A stretch of DNA of 64,000 nt from Amylostereum areolatum (lineage: Eukaryota; Basidiomycota; Agaricomycetes; Russulales; Stereaceae): assembly GCA_012932865.1 (NCBI GenBank), contig SAXG01000016.1, positions 806,001 to 870,000 of the forward strand. Direction: 5' to 3'. This document shows positions 22,661 through 33,121 of this stretch, one piece after another. The notes under the pieces are model-generated. The model worked only from the letters and a program-made list of their open reading frames with translations, did no database searches and was not told where the DNA came from. The position numbers were made by a program, and so were the translations under genes. Every line of letters starts with the position of its first letter. Within the stretch, counting starts at the first letter, position 1.

Positions 22661-23130
22661 CTTTCATACCCGTTCTGTTGATTCATTGTCGAGCCTCTTT
22701 AGCGCGGGCGAGCTGCTTGCTCTGGTGTGGGGTGCGAGGTTTCGGGGGACCCGAATCTCGGTTGTGAGCTTTGCTTGTTGGGGGTTTCTCGGTTCGTTTC
22801 CCCGGACTTAGAACTCTCAGTTCGCTTGCTGCTCGAGGTTTGTGGACCGCAGGAATACGGAGCGTTTCGCGTGCATGCGTCTTGTACCGTTTTCCCCGCG
22901 CGCACTTCTCGGTTTCCAAGAGACGCGTCGGGCGCGCGTGACCGTGGGAATCCCACCGGGATTTTCCCATCACGTGCTTGCCATGCGGTCCCAAATTTCC
23001 ACACCCCACACCCACAAACTAATATAAAACATTTGAGTTCAAACTCAAAGAGTTATGTATTTAGTTTCAAGGTTTTTATTATCTCATCATCATCTCATTT
23101 CTGTTCGCCTTAGAACACGACTCTAGCTAG
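22661..23130. other. 3' end of YR element and flank of the TIR element
   Basis: No gene. Contains several short CTCGGTT-type direct repeats (about 22755-22910) and a palindrome at 23032-23049 (TTTGAGTT-CA-AACTCAAA). Probably holds the 3' terminus of the recombinase retrotransposon, not resolvable by eye. Confidence 0.35.
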
Positions 23131-23158
23131 CTTGGCTGGTCGCCCCCAGAAAGGAAAT
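23131..23158 (+). repeat. Left 28-bp terminal inverted repeat of the two-gene element
   Basis: Identical to the reverse complement of 52146-52173 at all 28 positions. The next base differs and the one after agrees. Confidence 0.92.
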
Positions 23159-24878
23159 ACCTTACATTCCATCTCACTTCGCTAGACTTCGCTGCCCTAG
23201 ACTGCCCTTACCATGTCATCAGCTTTATGTAGTTTGTAATCATAATATTGTCAGTGGGTTAGATCTCGTAGATCATCTGCAAGTGCATCCAAAGTCGACG
23301 CTGTCCCGCCTCATTTCATTTGTCTCTCCGTAATGGCGACGTTCATTGACGAGGTAGGCCTCGAGTCCTCTCCCCGATGTTTCGATGTGCTCATCTATAG
23401 CAGGGTCCGATGCTTCAGCTTCGGCACGGAGAAAGCGATGCAGCAAAAATCAAGTATATCTTGACATCGATCAAGGAGACAGGCTGGACACTCGGCCAAT
23501 TTCTTGTCAAGATCTTCACGGTCGCGCCGGTGCACAACACGACACACCATGCAATGGTTGCCGCCTTTCTCAATGGACAGCAAACCAATGATACCGCTGC
23601 CGATGCGGTCGCCGCCATGTACGATCACAGCTTCAGTCACCCCGATTCTCGGCATCCTGAGGTAGCTCACTACTTCTCTCCTACCCTCCTGGCAAACGAA
23701 ATCGGCTACTGCGGCCCCGCGCTATCAACATGGGCATACCAACTTATGCTTGACGAAGCGGGTTGCGAGGTCGATGAGACCTGCTCTTCAAAAAAGACTC
23801 CCGAGCTTCGTTTGCGCGCAACACGCACCCAGATGGACAACAGCATGGATTCCGGAGGTCTGCCAGCCGCTAGCGACGAATCTCGCAACCTCGATTTGGA
23901 GCCAGAGGAGGGAGAGGTGCAGCCGGCATCAGACTCGATGGACGTAGACTCGAACGCAGAGAACCAGAACGGTGTGTAATCGCACTGTCTGTTCCATTAT
24001 GAACGAGTAGGGCTGACTTCCGGAGATCAGGAGACACTACGTCGGTTGCCGAAGCACCTCGTGGACGACGACCGAAGAGGAGAGGTGCAACCTCACACGA
24101 TGCATTAGTATCTTGGAGCCGCATTGAGGATTTCAGCATGCATGGATTAGCTGGCATGTACAGCCGGAAGATGAAAGTAGTCTGGGGGATGTTGATGCAC
24201 CTCGCTCACGATGCAAGCAAGGGGGGTGAATCGGAGGCCATCTATCGACCTCCGGAAGTGGTGAGTGCCATACATTGTCGTCTGATGTCGTGTGGGTTCC
24301 ACAAAAGATATGTATATGTTTCTCATATATCTGGACAGGTCTGTGCGAGCATTATCAGCAGTCTGCTGTATACCTGCAATCACTGGGTCAACTTCTTCCC
24401 CCTCTGTCGCGGCATCGCACTCTTTGCAACCATGGCCCATCAGTCCGCGTACAGAGTCGGGAGCCGACTCGGTCAGAACACCCCATACACAACAACACGC
24501 AACTCACTGGTTACAACGGCGGAGATGGAACGCGCGGAGCTCAAGAAATGCTTGGAAAACTTCGCCGAGGAACCTGTCTTGGTCGTCTTCGACAACATCC
24601 AGACTCTTCACCGACAGCGGAACAACAGAATCGGCACGAAGAACAGGATGATTACAGGTACAGGCGCAACAGCAGTGGAGATGGAGGACTGTCCCCCCGG
24701 TGCGTTCAACCTTGCCCCCATTCTGGAGAAGTACGAAGCAGGGGCCCGTCGCGAAATCATTGTCGACGATATCCGCAAGAAGACCGACTCAAAGCACCTT
24801 CGACGAGTCTTCGCATACCACTGGCTCATAATTCTCCTAGAGTGGGTCCCCGCACTTGCGCTTTACCGGTCTGACGCA

Positions 24879-24883
24879 CTCAA
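24879..24883. repeat. Target-site duplication CTCAA of retrotransposon 1 (left copy)
   Basis: Repeated at 31986-31990 directly outside the other LTR. Confidence 0.92.
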
Positions 24884-25307
24884 TGTCAGAAACACAGTTT
24901 ATGAGGCCGATGGAACCGCCTAAGTCGCGACGATGGGAGGAGCAAGAGAGAACAGATGGATTTGAGAGTGTCAGGCCTAGGGTAGTGCAACGTGCGCTAC
25001 AGTACCGTATGACGAGATGGACAGTCTAGGGAAAAGGGAAGAGAAACACTGTCCTTATATACAAGTGGGAACGATGGTGCGATGCGATGCAATAGTGGTG
25101 TGAGCGGGGGGAACAATAGGAAAGGAGTCATGGGGCGGAGGACGAAGGTCCGGAGCAGTGATGTCATAGATAAGGATGCGGAACCCCGCTCGGAAGTCCG
25201 GGCAATGACATCATTGAAGCATGTGATGCGAAGGAAAGTCATGTGCCGTGACACGTCGCGTGTACGAGGGTCTGCAAACGAAGAGAGAAATGGAGCGATC
25301 CGTGACA
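24884..25307 (-). repeat. 3' LTR of family A copy 1
   Basis: 424 bp, same sequence as 31562-31985. One base longer than the LTRs of copy 2. Confidence 0.95.
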
Positions 25308-28300
25308 TTACCCCCCCTTTAAGACGCGCTTTCGCCTGGAGCGCGATGTCATCTGCAAGGGTGGATGCGAGAAAATCGTCAAAGGAGATGCCGAGGGAAC
25401 GCACGGGGCGGGGCGCGTTTGGATGGCGTTTGTGGAAGGCGTCGATCATGTCGGTGACCTCTGAGAGCGAGGAGCGAGGGAGCCAGGTATTCTCGGAGTC
25501 AGGATAGCCTGCCCACTTGACGAGGTATTGTATGCCTTTCTTGTTGCGGGTCGGCTTCGAGTCGATGATGTCTTCAACGTCATATTCTTCTTCGTCATCA
25601 ACGAGGTCAGGCGGCGGTTGTTCATAGTTTGGACCATGTGCCGTTGTCTCCTTGTACGCGGTGAGCAGCGAAGCATGGAAGACTGGGTGGATTCTCCACG
25701 TCTTTGGCAGCTTCAGGCGGTAGTTCACTGGGCTAATGACGTCAACGATCTCGAAGGGTCCAAATCGTTTGGCAGCAAGCTTAGCTTTCGGTCTCGTCGT
25801 CTTCAGGTTTTTGCCTTCGAGCCATACTTTGTCTCCGACCGCAAACTGCGTTGATTCGCTGACCGTGTCGCCATTGTAGTGCTTCATCAAGTCTGATGCG
25901 AGGGCAAGGCTGGCCTTGATCTCCTGTCGGACTTCTTCAAGTTGACGGAGGCGTTCTTCAACTGCAGGGACCTTTGAGGACGGGTTTACGGAGGGGTACA
26001 TTTTCGGGAGGAAGCCGTAGAGGACTTCAAAGGGAGCCTTTCCAGTAGCTGCATGGGTGCGAGAGTTGTGAGAAAACTCGAAGAAGGGCAACCACTTCAC
26101 CCAGTCGTCTTGACGGTAGTTGCAGAATACTCGCAGAAACTGCTCGAGGTTCTGGTTCTCGCATTCGGTTTGGCCGTCTGTCTGTGGGTGATACGCTGTG
26201 CTGAGGGCGGACTTGATCCCGAGCTTCTCATTGAGTGTACGCATCACCTGTCCAGCAAATTGGGGTCCACGATCCGAGATGATCTTGTCTGCTAAGCCGT
26301 AGTGTCGGTATACCTTGTCGAAGAGAATGTCGGCCGTGCCATCACTGGTGATCTTCGTTGTACATGGGGTGGTAACCACCATCTTGGTGAGGCGATCGAC
26401 CACGACATTGACGGCGTTATAGCCTTCGCAGTCAGGGAGTTCGACGATGAAGTCGGTGGAGATGATGCCAAATGGTCGATCGGGTACTTCGTTTGGGATC
26501 ATGTCGACGTGGGGTCGGCTGCTCTGTGTCTTCGTCGACTGGCAGGTTGCGCATCCTGCTACAAAGTCGCGGACAAAGACAGACATGCCAGGCCACCAAT
26601 ATTCACGACTCACAAGCTCGTAAGTCTTGAAGCGACCGGGGTGTCCGGCCAGGGGCGATTCATGGTACATTTTGACAATGTCGCGTCGCAACTCGTCGTC
26701 TGCAGGGACATATACCTTTCCTCTAAACAGGACCAGGCCTTCTTCGTAGTTCCACTCTTGAAGGTTCTTGACGAGTGTACGTGGTCCGTTTCGTAAGATG
26801 GCGTCCAGGGCTTGAACAACCTCGATGTCCTTGGTTTTGCAGTCGCGGATACGTCGTCGGAGTTCAACATCACCGAGGGAGGTTACTGCTCCTGGCCTTG
26901 TTGCGCGTACTTGGAAGTACTTGGGGTCAAGCAAGACGCGCTCCTTGTTGTCGTTTTCAACACCATCCTTGTGATCGGGTCGTCGAGACATTGGATCTGG
27001 GCGGTGGGAAATTCCTGGTTTATGAACGAGCGAGAAGTCAAATCGAGTGAGGAATAGAGCCCAACGTGCCTGTCGGCGGCTCAGCTTCTGTGCCGTCTTG
27101 AAGTGTTCCAGGTTCTTGTGATCTGTCCAGATTTCGACGGTGTCGGGGGCGCCTTCGAGGTAGTGGCGCCAGGCTTCAAGCGCACGGATGATCGCAAGCA
27201 GCTCCTTGTCGTAGATGTCGTAGTTCCGTTCCGGTTCCGATAGGGCCTTGGACAGATACGCCACTGGGTGCCAGTGACCGTCGTCGCCTTTCTGCGAGAG
27301 TATACCTCCAGTAGCAAAGTCCGAGGCATCGACTTCAACGAGGTAAGGCTTCTTTGGGTCAGGCATGACCAAGACGGGGGAAGAAGTAAACGCAGCTTTC
27401 AGTGCGTCAAACGCAGTTTGGCAGTCCGTCGACCAGTCCCATGTGCAGTCCTTCTTTGTCAGATCAAATAGGGGCCGTGCAACCTTGGAGAAGTCCTTGA
27501 TGAAACGTCGGTAGAAGTTGCCAAAGCCGAGGAAGGATTGCACATCTTTGACCGTTCGTGGTGTCGGCCAGTCCTGAATACCTGCTACCTTGACGGGGTC
27601 CATAGCGATCTTGTCGTGCGAGATGATGAGTCCGAGGTATTCGACAGAGTCTTGCTCAAAGACGCATTTCTCCGGTTTGAGGAAGAGGTCGTTGTCTTGC
27701 AAACGCTGCAGAACCTGCCGCACTATGGCACGGTGTCCGTCCATGGTGCGAGTGAACACCAAGATGTCGTCCATGTAGATGATGACCTTGCCCGAGTCGA
27801 TGAGATCCTTGAACAGTTCATTCATCATTGCCTGAAATGTTGCAGGGGAGTTCATAAGCCCAAAAAACATCACCGTAGGTTCGAAGAGACCGCGATTCGT
27901 CTTGAACGCAGCCTTCCACTCGTCGCCTTCCTTGATGCTGACATTGTTGTAGCCCCAGCGAACATCCATCTTGGAGAAGATCTTTGCACCTTTGAGGCGG
28001 TCGACAATTTCAGAGATCAGTGGCAATGGGTATTCATTCTTGACAGTGCCCTTGTTTAATTCTCGATAGTCCTGTACGGGACGCAGCTTTCCATCCTTTT
28101 TCTTCACAAAGAAGAACGGACTCGCCTGAGGTGACTTCGATGGGCGGATATAGCCCTTCTTCAGGTGGTCATCGAGGAAGGTGTCGAGTTCGATCTGCTC
28201 GGAAGGTGAGAGGGGGTAGATCTTGCACGGTTTGGGTTCAAAGCCGTCTTTCATGTCGATAGCATGGTCCCATGGTCGTCGGTCAGGAAGTCGCTCGGAG

Positions 28301-29331
28301 GTTTTCTTGTCGAATACAGGCGCAAAGTCGCGGTACGGCGGGGGGACTAAGTCTTCAAAGGTTTGCGGGCGTGCGTTCTCTTTTGAATGCTCTGCAAGCT
28401 CCTGCGCTTTTGTAAAGCCCGCGCAGATGGGTATTGCATCTGGATTAGGACCGTCGGTTTCAGGGAGGATTCCGGCGTGGCGTAGTCCATTGATCTCCCA
28501 GTCTCGGAATACCATGGGCCGCTCGTCGTCGTCTTCAGTGAAGAGTCGTGCGGGTAGAGGGGAGCGATGGACCGTGCGGACGCGAACACCTTTGACTCTG
28601 CGTGCACGAATAACATAAGTGGGGACTGGGGTCCAGGACACATATGTCGGCTCTGGGAAGGGATCGTCCACGACGAGAGGTGTCCTCGGGGTTTTACCTG
28701 CTTCAACCTTACGCTGTGATTGGACCGATGATGGTTTCCGTGGCTTGGTTGCGAGGTTCGTCACAGGAGGTTTGGACAGAGTGCACGAGGGAGGGCAGCG
28801 GAGCATGTCAACACGGTCTCGTTGCCAGTCTATGGTGGGATTGTGCTCGTCGAGCCAGTCTGTTCCAAGGATCATGTCATGATCGCCGATGTCGGTGATG
28901 AAGAACTCAGCTTCTTCCTCATGGTACACCTTTGAATCTTGCGAGTATATCCGGATCCGCTGGGTCGTTGTGTCACGTACCCAGCCCATGACGTTCTCGG
29001 TGCCATCCACATTACGCACGGGGAACGGGTTTTCTAGTTTTCTTGTGGTGAGCTTCTTGCGTTCAACAAAGCTTCGGTTCAGGATAATTCCTTCTGCGCC
29101 GCTATCAAGCAGCGCGTCTGCGTCGATTTCTCTTTTGGTAACTCGTCCGATCAGCTTGACTTTGAGCGTGATCGATGGTGTTTGCCTGTTCTTGGTGACA
29201 GTAGACAGATACAAACACGGGGGATACGATTGCTCACAGGTATGCATGGATGATAATACAGCGAAACGATTCGACGATGATACCAAAAGTCCTTTGCCTC
29301 CACCAGACGACGCGACTGGGGGGCGTTTCAA
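24997..29331 (-). CDS. Pol polyprotein (PR-RT-RH-IN-chromodomain), family A copy 1
   Basis: In the -1 frame relative to gag. Domains in order: protease (ADALLDSGAEGIILNRSF), reverse transcriptase (KKKDGKLRPVQDYRELNKG; IYMDDILVF), RNase H (LVEVDASDFATGGILSQK; IWTDHKNLEHF), the integrase zinc finger (HESPLAGHPGRFKTYELV; CATCQSTK), the integrase catalytic core (IISTDFIVELP; SDRGPQFAGQ; AYHPQTDGQTECENQNLEQ) and a C-terminal chromodomain (EYDVEDIIDSKPTRNKKGIQ; VKWAGYPDSENTWLP). No internal stop. One extra base in the LTR removes the stop used by copy 2, so this frame runs into the 3' LTR and ends at 24997. Confidence 0.92.
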   Translation of the reverse strand: MKRPPVASSGGGKGLLVSSSNRFAVLSSMHTCEQSYPPCLYLSTVTKNRQTPSITLKVKLIGRVTKREIDADALLDSGAEGIILNRSFVERKKLTTRKLENPFPVRNVDGTENVMGWVRDTTTQRIRIYSQDSKVYHEEEAEFFITDIGDHDMILGTDWLDEHNPTIDWQRDRVDMLRCPPSCTLSKPPVTNLATKPRKPSSVQSQRKVEAGKTPRTPLVVDDPFPEPTYVSWTPVPTYVIRARRVKGVRVRTVHRSPLPARLFTEDDDERPMVFRDWEINGLRHAGILPETDGPNPDAIPICAGFTKAQELAEHSKENARPQTFEDLVPPPYRDFAPVFDKKTSERLPDRRPWDHAIDMKDGFEPKPCKIYPLSPSEQIELDTFLDDHLKKGYIRPSKSPQASPFFFVKKKDGKLRPVQDYRELNKGTVKNEYPLPLISEIVDRLKGAKIFSKMDVRWGYNNVSIKEGDEWKAAFKTNRGLFEPTVMFFGLMNSPATFQAMMNELFKDLIDSGKVIIYMDDILVFTRTMDGHRAIVRQVLQRLQDNDLFLKPEKCVFEQDSVEYLGLIISHDKIAMDPVKVAGIQDWPTPRTVKDVQSFLGFGNFYRRFIKDFSKVARPLFDLTKKDCTWDWSTDCQTAFDALKAAFTSSPVLVMPDPKKPYLVEVDASDFATGGILSQKGDDGHWHPVAYLSKALSEPERNYDIYDKELLAIIRALEAWRHYLEGAPDTVEIWTDHKNLEHFKTAQKLSRRQARWALFLTRFDFSLVHKPGISHRPDPMSRRPDHKDGVENDNKERVLLDPKYFQVRATRPGAVTSLGDVELRRRIRDCKTKDIEVVQALDAILRNGPRTLVKNLQEWNYEEGLVLFRGKVYVPADDELRRDIVKMYHESPLAGHPGRFKTYELVSREYWWPGMSVFVRDFVAGCATCQSTKTQSSRPHVDMIPNEVPDRPFGIISTDFIVELPDCEGYNAVNVVVDRLTKMVVTTPCTTKITSDGTADILFDKVYRHYGLADKIISDRGPQFAGQVMRTLNEKLGIKSALSTAYHPQTDGQTECENQNLEQFLRVFCNYRQDDWVKWLPFFEFSHNSRTHAATGKAPFEVLYGFLPKMYPSVNPSSKVPAVEERLRQLEEVRQEIKASLALASDLMKHYNGDTVSESTQFAVGDKVWLEGKNLKTTRPKAKLAAKRFGPFEIVDVISPVNYRLKLPKTWRIHPVFHASLLTAYKETTAHGPNYEQPPPDLVDDEEEYDVEDIIDSKPTRNKKGIQYLVKWAGYPDSENTWLPRSSLSEVTDMIDAFHKRHPNAPRPVRSLGISFDDFLASTLADDIALQAKARLKGGVMSRIAPFLSSFADPRTRDVSRHMTFLRITCFNDVIARTSERGSASLSMTSLLRTFVLRPMTPFLLFPPLTPLLHRIAPSFPLVYKDSVSLPFSLDCPSRHTVL

Positions 29332-29336
29332 AAATC
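29328..29336 (-). promoter_or_regulatory. Proposed -1 frameshift site at the gag stop, copy 1
   Basis: GAT TTT TGA: the Phe-tRNA on TTT can re-pair one base back on TTT while the stop is in the A site, giving TTG AAA and the open pol frame. Confidence 0.55.
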
Positions 29337-30353
29337 CTGCGATTCCAGGATGTCCTTCAACAGCGCTACTGCCTGCTCCTTGCCTTCCGCGTCCAGATCC
29401 TTCAGCTGGCGAGTGATCGTCGCGATGGTTTTGGATGGGTCGGGAGCTGCTTTCGCAGTGGACGGAGCCGTGTTCGTCGGCAGGGGAGGGGCCTTGGACC
29501 CAGTCTCTACTGCGCCCACCCGTCGCGCGCTCGAGTCGCGGTTGGGGCAGTCGCGAGAGACGTGACCGGCTTGTCGACACATGAAGCACTTGCCTTCGCG
29601 CATCATCTTTGCGCTCTCGTCGTCCGTCAGCTTTGCAGGGCGGGTCGAGGTGTTGGTGAAGGCGCCGACTCGGCACGACGAGGAGTCGTTGGTCGAACCG
29701 TTCGAGGTGAGCGCGACAGCCCCCTTGGACTGACTGCTCTTCCTCTCCGGGTTCTCTTCGAGCCACTGGTGGTTGATGCGGCGGGCGCGCTCCTTCCACT
29801 CCGCGAGCTTGGTGGGGAACGGGTACGACCGGGCCACCTGCTTGCCGAGGTCACGCTGAAGTCCCTTCTTGAAAAAGTGGATCAGCGCCTCGTCGTCGTA
29901 CGCTGACATGGTTGCCAGCATCTCAAACTCGGTGATAAAGTCAGTGACGTCCCGGGTGGTCATTGCGAGCTCGTTGATCTTACGCTGAGCCTCTATCTTC
30001 GGATCGACGGGCACGAAGTCTTTGCCAAACCTCTCGAAGAGCTCTTTGTAGGAGCTATAGTGGAGTGTTGGGGGCGTGGGGTCGAGGGTGTCGGCGTCTT
30101 CCTTCTCGTCTTCGTCGGCGAAGAGTTCCATGCGGCGATGCGTGGCCCAGGCTTTCGCCGTGTCGTCCTCCATCAGGCTGAGGAGGAGCATCATCTTGGC
30201 GTCATCTGTGGCATAAACATCCTTGTTAACGCGCAGGAACATGCGGAGCTCGAGGGAGAACCGGAGGGTGTCGCGTCTATCGCCTTTGAATGGCTTTGGC
30301 TTGGGGCCGATCTCCCGCTTGGAGACGGCAGGTTTGGATTCGGCGTCGGACAT
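29328..30353 (-). CDS. Gag, family A copy 1
   Basis: 341 aa from ATG 30351-30353 (MSDAESKPAVSKREIGPKPK). Capsid-like helical region (FSLELRMFLRVNKDVYATDD; WATHRRMELFADEDEKED; ELFERFGKDFVPVDPKIEAQ), then a Ser/Thr-rich linker and one CCHC knuckle CFMCRQAGHVSRDC, ending ILESQDF. It appears the same, residue for residue, as Gag of copy 2 at 44825-45850. The stop TGA directly follows GAT TTT, the proposed slip site for Pol. Confidence 0.9.
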   Translation of the reverse strand: MSDAESKPAVSKREIGPKPKPFKGDRRDTLRFSLELRMFLRVNKDVYATDDAKMMLLLSLMEDDTAKAWATHRRMELFADEDEKEDADTLDPTPPTLHYSSYKELFERFGKDFVPVDPKIEAQRKINELAMTTRDVTDFITEFEMLATMSAYDDEALIHFFKKGLQRDLGKQVARSYPFPTKLAEWKERARRINHQWLEENPERKSSQSKGAVALTSNGSTNDSSSCRVGAFTNTSTRPAKLTDDESAKMMREGKCFMCRQAGHVSRDCPNRDSSARRVGAVETGSKAPPLPTNTAPSTAKAAPDPSKTIATITRQLKDLDAEGKEQAVALLKDILESQDF

Positions 30354-31561
30354 CTTGTCGAAGGGGAGGGGGACGGTGAGGGATTGGGCGAGTTCTTGAT
30401 CAAGGCGGCGTAGGGTTTCTCGTCGGCGTTCTTCTGCTTCTTCAACTTCGTCCTCAACTTGTTTTGCGACAAGGAAGTCGGCGGGGGTGAGGAATTGCTG
30501 GTTATGATGCCACGACCAGTGATCTTGGACGGGACTGAACGAAGTGGGCTGCCACTCAACTACTGATCGTCCTGGGGTTCCGTTCTTGTTTCGTCTATAG
30601 GCGTACCACTTCCCGGTTGTGTCGTTGTGGTTGATCCCTTCTGGGACTTCGATTACAGTACGTCGACGGGGTGGGGGCGAGTTGGTCGGAAGGGGGTTCA
30701 GGAAGCGCTGTAGAACGTCCGCAGCGGTGGCAAAATCCGATTCTTCAACGTAGGGTTGTTCGTCGCGGTCGTCGAAGTACCAGTCTCGACGTTGCCGGTT
30801 TGGTTCGTCGTGCAGCCAATGTACGGATTACTTAGTCTGCTGCGAGGTGAGGATATAGTATTCTTCGGGACAGTAGTCTCGAAAGACGCCTGGGGGAAGG
30901 TTCGGGGTGGGGGGACGAGGGGCTGTGGAGGACGTGATGATGGTCTAGAAGAAGTCCGCCGCGATGGGGCGACGGCCGAGGAGTTTCTTGGTGAGGTAAC
31001 CGGCTTTTACTGCCTGGCGAATCTTATGTTCGTGGTGGCGGCGACGAAGGGTCTTACCCTTGATGGTGGGACGGAGGACTGGTGGCGGGGTGGATTCGGG
31101 GGTCCGACGGTTAAACTAGGAGACGGAGGTGAAACTGGTTTGGAGGATCGGGTTGGGGGCGTCTTGGATGAGGTATGTGTGGTAGGTGGGGGCGTGGAGG
31201 GTGAATTCAAGGCGTTCGAGATCTATGTTGATGCACGTAGTGATCCGGACGTATAGGGCGAGGACGACAGTACCGTGATCCTTGTGCCACCTCCACTCGA
31301 AGATGCGGAAGTTGAGGCCGTGCGCGGTCCAGGGATCTTTCTTGCAGAGGTTCTGTACGGGGACGAGGCAGTTGACGGTGACGGCGTCGGACCAAGGGTA
31401 GGGGAGTGGTGCGTCGTCGCGGGGGGTGATCGGCTTTCCGTTGAACGGGAGGAAAACCGGTGCGTTCGGGAGGTCCGTGGTGGGAGTTTTTAACGTCGTA
31501 GAGACGGCAGAGGTAGATGGAGAGAGGGGTGCGAGGTAGGCGTAGGGGTAGACTGTCCAGG
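30354..31561 (-). other. ATG-free leader with coding-like frame, family A copy 1
   Basis: Reverse-strand counterpart of 43617-44824 in copy 2: two long open stretches in the gag frame, split by one TAG and lacking any ATG. See the copy 2 entry. Confidence 0.6.
31550..31559 (-). other. Self-priming primer-binding site, family A copy 1
   Basis: TGGACAGTCT on the minus strand, two bases inside the 5' LTR, complementary to AGACTGTCCA at the probable 5' end of the transcript (31696-31705). Suggests Tf1/sushi-type self-priming rather than tRNA priming. Confidence 0.7.
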
Positions 31562-31985
31562 TGTCAGAAACACAGTTTATGAGGCCGATGGAACCGCCTA
31601 AGTCGCGACGATGGGAGGAGCAAGAGAGAACAGATGGATTTGAGAGTGTCAGGCCTAGGGTAGTGCAACGTGCGCTACAGTACCGTATGACGAGATGGAC
31701 AGTCTAGGGAAAAGGGAAGAGAAACACTGTCCTTATATACAAGTGGGAACGATGGTGCGATGCGATGCAATAGTGGTGTGAGCGGGGGGAACAATAGGAA
31801 AGGAGTCATGGGGCGGAGGACGAAGGTCCGGAGCAGTGATGTCATAGATAAGGATGCGGAACCCCGCTCGGAAGTCCGGGCAATGACATCATTGAAGCAT
31901 GTGATGCGAAGGAAAGTCATGTGCCGTGACACGTCGCGTGTACGAGGGTCTGCAAACGAAGAGAGAAATGGAGCGATCCGTGACA
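31562..31985 (-). repeat. 5' LTR (promoter LTR) of family A copy 1
   Basis: 424 bp. Contains a TATATAAG box (31732-31739, minus strand) and, about 33 nt downstream, AGACTGTCCA (31696-31705), the likely transcript start. Confidence 0.95.
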
Positions 31986-31990
31986 CTCAA
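31986..31990. repeat. Target-site duplication CTCAA of retrotransposon 1 (right copy)
   Basis: Matches 24879-24883. Confidence 0.92.
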
Positions 31991-32149
31991 GCGGTTTGCG
32001 AACCAAACGGAGAAACACCAGATCAACACGAAGCGTCACACGAAGGTGCATCCACTTGGAACAAACGGCGCAAACGAGACCACCACGAGCGGCTTACGGG
32101 AGGCCATATTCGACTTTCTCTCCCAGCTGGGTCTGACCGAGAATTCCAT

Positions 32150-32154
32150 GGTCG
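32150..32154. repeat. Target-site duplication GGTCG of retrotransposon 3 (left copy)
   Basis: Repeated at 40645-40649. Confidence 0.92.
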
Positions 32155-32647
32155 TGTCATGAACGTTACCATTCCGGACATCTCGGACACCTCGGGGACC
32201 TCGGGGATAATATCCCAATTCATTTTTATTTTCATTTCTATCTGACTACTCATCACTTAGTAACACTCCGTCACTCCGGTGGAGACTCGGCTTATCCTTG
32301 CTCCTTCCTAACGTCATGACTCCAGGCTCGTCTTATCATCGCTTCCTTTGACTCCACATGACATCATAATGCTGCGCATGACATCATGCCGCTCCGGACC
32401 CGGCTCATCCTTATTGTCTCGCTTACTGATCCTGCTGCGCATGTATCTATACTTAGCTCTGCTTACTGACCGCCGTGTGTCGTAGCTTACTAAGTGACTC
32501 TGCCTCGTAGTATATAAGGGCTCCGTTCCTCCTGTACATATTCCCCATCTCGACCTAGTCAATACTACCGACCTTATCCCCCATCGTCCCTCTTCACTTG
32601 TGTCACACGTCGTCGCCTAGTGCTCGTCACTAAGGCCGTTGCTGACA
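32155..32647 (+). repeat. 5' LTR, family B
   Basis: 493 bp. TATATAAG at 32511-32518; the probable transcript start region 32547-32556 (ATCTCGACCT) lies about 36 nt further on. Confidence 0.95.
32511..32518 (+). promoter_or_regulatory. TATA box in family B 5' LTR
   Basis: TATATAAG about 36 nt upstream of the self-priming sequence. Confidence 0.7.
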
Positions 32648-32649
32648 TA

Positions 32650-32659
32650 AGGTCGAGAT
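32650..32659 (+). other. Self-priming primer-binding site, family B
   Basis: AGGTCGAGAT starts two bases after the LTR ends and is complementary to ATCTCGACCT at 32547-32556 in R. Same spacing and length as in family A. Confidence 0.68.
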
Positions 32660-33121
32660 CTACTTTACCATCGCACTACCCGACGACCATCGTAGCATAG
32701 CATACCTGTCCGTAGTAGACGCCTTATTGCGCTACTAACTCCACTTTTCCTTCGTGCCGCCTCGGATCATTGCCCCCAGCATACGCGACTAGTCACCCCG
32801 ATTCTGTGGTCGTGTGCACGCATCAGCGGCGCCGGCTTGACGTAACCGCGTTACGTTACACGTACTCGGGGCCCCTCGAACACCACGAGAACCCAGACGT
32901 GACAGTTGAAGGTGCACCTAACGGTGTAGGAGGCTAGTAAAAGCGACAAAGGGAAAGTGACCCGAGAAGTTCTTGGGCTCGTGACCCTTGAACGAAGAGA
33001 CAGCCAACAGGCCGAGAAGGCTGAGGCAGACCGTCTTGCGATTGGAAAGACCAGTGACATATCCCTCGACACCCGATCCCCTTGCCGTACTAGTAACCGT
33101 CCTCGACTCGGGGGCTAGTAC

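Larger units (their letters stand above)
24884..31985 (-). mobile_element. Ty3/gypsy chromodomain retrotransposon, family A copy 1 (full length)
   Basis: 7102 bp with identical 424-bp LTRs (24884-25307 and 31562-31985; no difference found by eye), TGTCA...TGACA ends and a CTCAA target duplication. Codes on the minus strand for Gag and a protease-RT-RNase H-integrase-chromodomain Pol. Identical LTRs indicate a very recent insertion. It lies inside the DUF6589 gene in the opposite orientation to it. Confidence 0.96.

Noticed and set aside
23032..23049. Palindrome TTTGAGTT-CA-AACTCAAA considered as a terminator or element end
   Set aside because: Eight-bp stems of this kind are common in AT-rich spacers and no duplication or gene end is tied to it.
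25082..29416. Many long open frames antisense to pol (for example 26302-26796 and 28889-29416 on the plus strand)
   Set aside because: They mirror the pol frame of family A and recur antisense in copy 2; no independent motif.
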